NCBI GenBank assembly: GCA_900316645.1
Contig: ONDP01000005.1
Coordinates: forward strand, 62,001 to 126,000
Source: an uncultured Prevotellaceae bacterium
Lineage (GTDB): Bacteria; Bacteroidota; Bacteroidia; Bacteroidales; Bacteroidaceae
Length of the DNA: 64,000 nt
Direction: 5' to 3'
A program made the position numbers and the translations under genes. Position 1 is the stretch's first letter. Each line of letters starts with the position of its first letter. A model generated the notes under the pieces. That model was not told the DNA's origin and searched no databases. It saw only the letters and a list, made by a program, of their open reading frames with translations. Of the stretch, positions 63,206 to 64,000 are shown in pieces.

Positions 63206-64000
63206 TCAAATAGAGCAATTGAAATACTCGTTTTGGAGATAGTCGGCGATGTCATATTTCAAATCACCCTCGGGTGCCTTATGCTGGCAGATGTCAAGGA
63301 CGGTGAAATTGGCCAGGTCGGCCATGCCACCGATGATGGCACTCCACTCGCTGATGGCATCACGGTCGGGGATGACCATCACACTGCGACCACGCAACGG
63401 TTTAAGCACTTCACGACGCAACATTGTCTTGTTGCCCGTAGCTACCCAAGTCCATTGCGGGAAGGCCACCGCACCAAACAGCGCATTCTTGGGACTTTCA
63501 ACGAGTATCACCATGTTGTCGGGATATCTGCTGAGCAGATGTTCACCAAACAGACACGTGGAGCGGAATCGGGCATCCTTCTGTAGACGACCCTCGCGCA
63601 CCCATATACTGCCCAGCCAAAAGCAGGAGCCTGAGGTGCTGTGTGCAAAGCGGGGCGACGACGGATCAGTCTCATAATGCTGCACCTTCAGGTTGCACAC
63701 GCGACCTTGTTTGTCGATGTTCGGATAGACTGTAAAGTTGTCGTAGCCATTCATGGAGTAACTGCCAATACGGTATTCCTCAGTAATCCACTTGACGGCT
63801 TCTGGCTGCGCCATGCGCATCAAACATTGGCAAAGCGAATTTTCAGTCGTCACCAGTTCATCGACCATCGACATGGGGATATAGGTGTACACTGGTTCTG
63901 CAGGCTTCATCACTGGTCGTGGCTTAGGTCTTGGCACATAGCCGTCATACCGGGTAGTGCTGATGCCAAACTCGTTGGAGAGCCACTGACAGGTCTCTAG
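63206..64000 (-). CDS. TOPRIM-type protein (DUF6371-like), 5' end beyond window
   Basis: About 265 codons visible; the frame stays open to the right edge, so the start lies outside (a GTG at 63937 is internal). C-terminal TOPRIM-like features: Glu in 'MVILVESPKNALFGAV' and Asp-x-Asp in 'VMVIPDRDAISEW'. The N-terminal part ('TCQWLSNEFGIS', 'NLKVQHYETDPSSPRFAHS') recalls DUF6371 proteins, primase-like proteins often found on Bacteroidales mobile elements. A mobile element may therefore lie to the right. No other mobility gene is in the window. Confidence 0.75.
   Translation of the reverse strand, partial: LETCQWLSNEFGISTTRYDGYVPRPKPRPVMKPAEPVYTYIPMSMVDELVTTENSLCQCLMRMAQPEAVKWITEEYRIGSYSMNGYDNFTVYPNIDKQGRVCNLKVQHYETDPSSPRFAHSTSGSCFWLGSIWVREGRLQKDARFRSTCLFGEHLLSRYPDNMVILVESPKNALFGAVAFPQWTWVATGNKTMLRREVLKPLRGRSVMVIPDRDAISEWSAIIGGMADLANFTVLDICQHKAPEGDLKYDIADYLQNEYFNCSI

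Noticed and set aside
63206-63937. Complete 243-aa TOPRIM gene starting at 63937
   Set aside because: The codon at 63937 is GTG and the frame stays open with protein-like sequence to the window edge, so the gene is truncated by the window.
62145-64000. Proven mobile element at the right edge
   Set aside because: An HU-like and a DUF6371-like gene alone do not show it; no integrase, transposase, relaxase or attachment site is visible.

Overview
The window looks like a chromosomal segment of a Bacteroidales bacterium, most likely Prevotellaceae. Evidence: promoters fit the Bacteroidetes form (TTTG, about 20 bp, TAnnTTTG) and Shine-Dalgarno sequences are lacking; type IX secretion (T9SS) genes sprA and a porE-like gene are present; secreted proteins end in short '..GVYIxNGKKxxxK' tails; there is a C10 (streptopain-like) protease; MBG and BspA-type LRR surface proteins occur; and ruvA sits directly before sprA. 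No rRNA, tRNA or CRISPR array was seen.

Layout. 1-5942 (+): end of a lipoate ligase gene, then gcvT, gcvH, gcvPA, gcvPB and lpd, a complete glycine cleavage system with its lipoylation enzyme. 5943-6405: an unusual intergenic region with three successive triplet arrays (21, 21 and 22 bp period) before the glyS promoter. 6406-10434 (+): glyS, an FKBP lipoprotein, and an AAA/ABC ATPase plus DUF4435/TOPRIM pair that resembles PARIS/OLD defence modules. 10403-16074 (-): dxs-trkA-trkH-manA. 16123-24109 (-): ruvA-sprA. 24310-27390 (+): ddh, then a porE-like gene. 27365-29154 (-): DUF6249-like, PspC, ECF sigma and a small membrane protein, all overlapping or abutting. 29251-31818 (+): rsmF-like, thyA, folA. 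31823-35360 (-): Lrp/AsnC regulator, an ExbB/ExbD energy-transduction cluster, and an SH3-domain protein. 35527-38620 (+): C10 protease and a 59-aa small protein. 38849-61880 (-): one long directon with three giant secreted proteins (2207, 1711 and 1876 aa), an ion channel, and an amylase-PP2C-STAS-debranching enzyme cluster. 62145-64000 (-): an HU/IHF-like protein with a structured leader carrying a 23-codon upstream ORF, and a partial TOPRIM protein.

Genes that act together: T9SS parts (sprA, porE-like) lie in the same window as likely cargo (C10 protease, three giants). The glycine cleavage operon is followed by glycyl-tRNA synthetase. A partner-switching phosphatase/STAS pair is embedded in a glycogen/starch operon.

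The strongest unexplained signal is a dispersed family of heptanucleotide (7-bp period) arrays. They occur at about ten places, between genes and inside coding sequence, and often supply the start or stop codon of the neighbouring gene. A second family of GC-rich palindromes, encoding an LSPNPSPKR-type peptide where translated, occurs three times, twice inside open reading frames.
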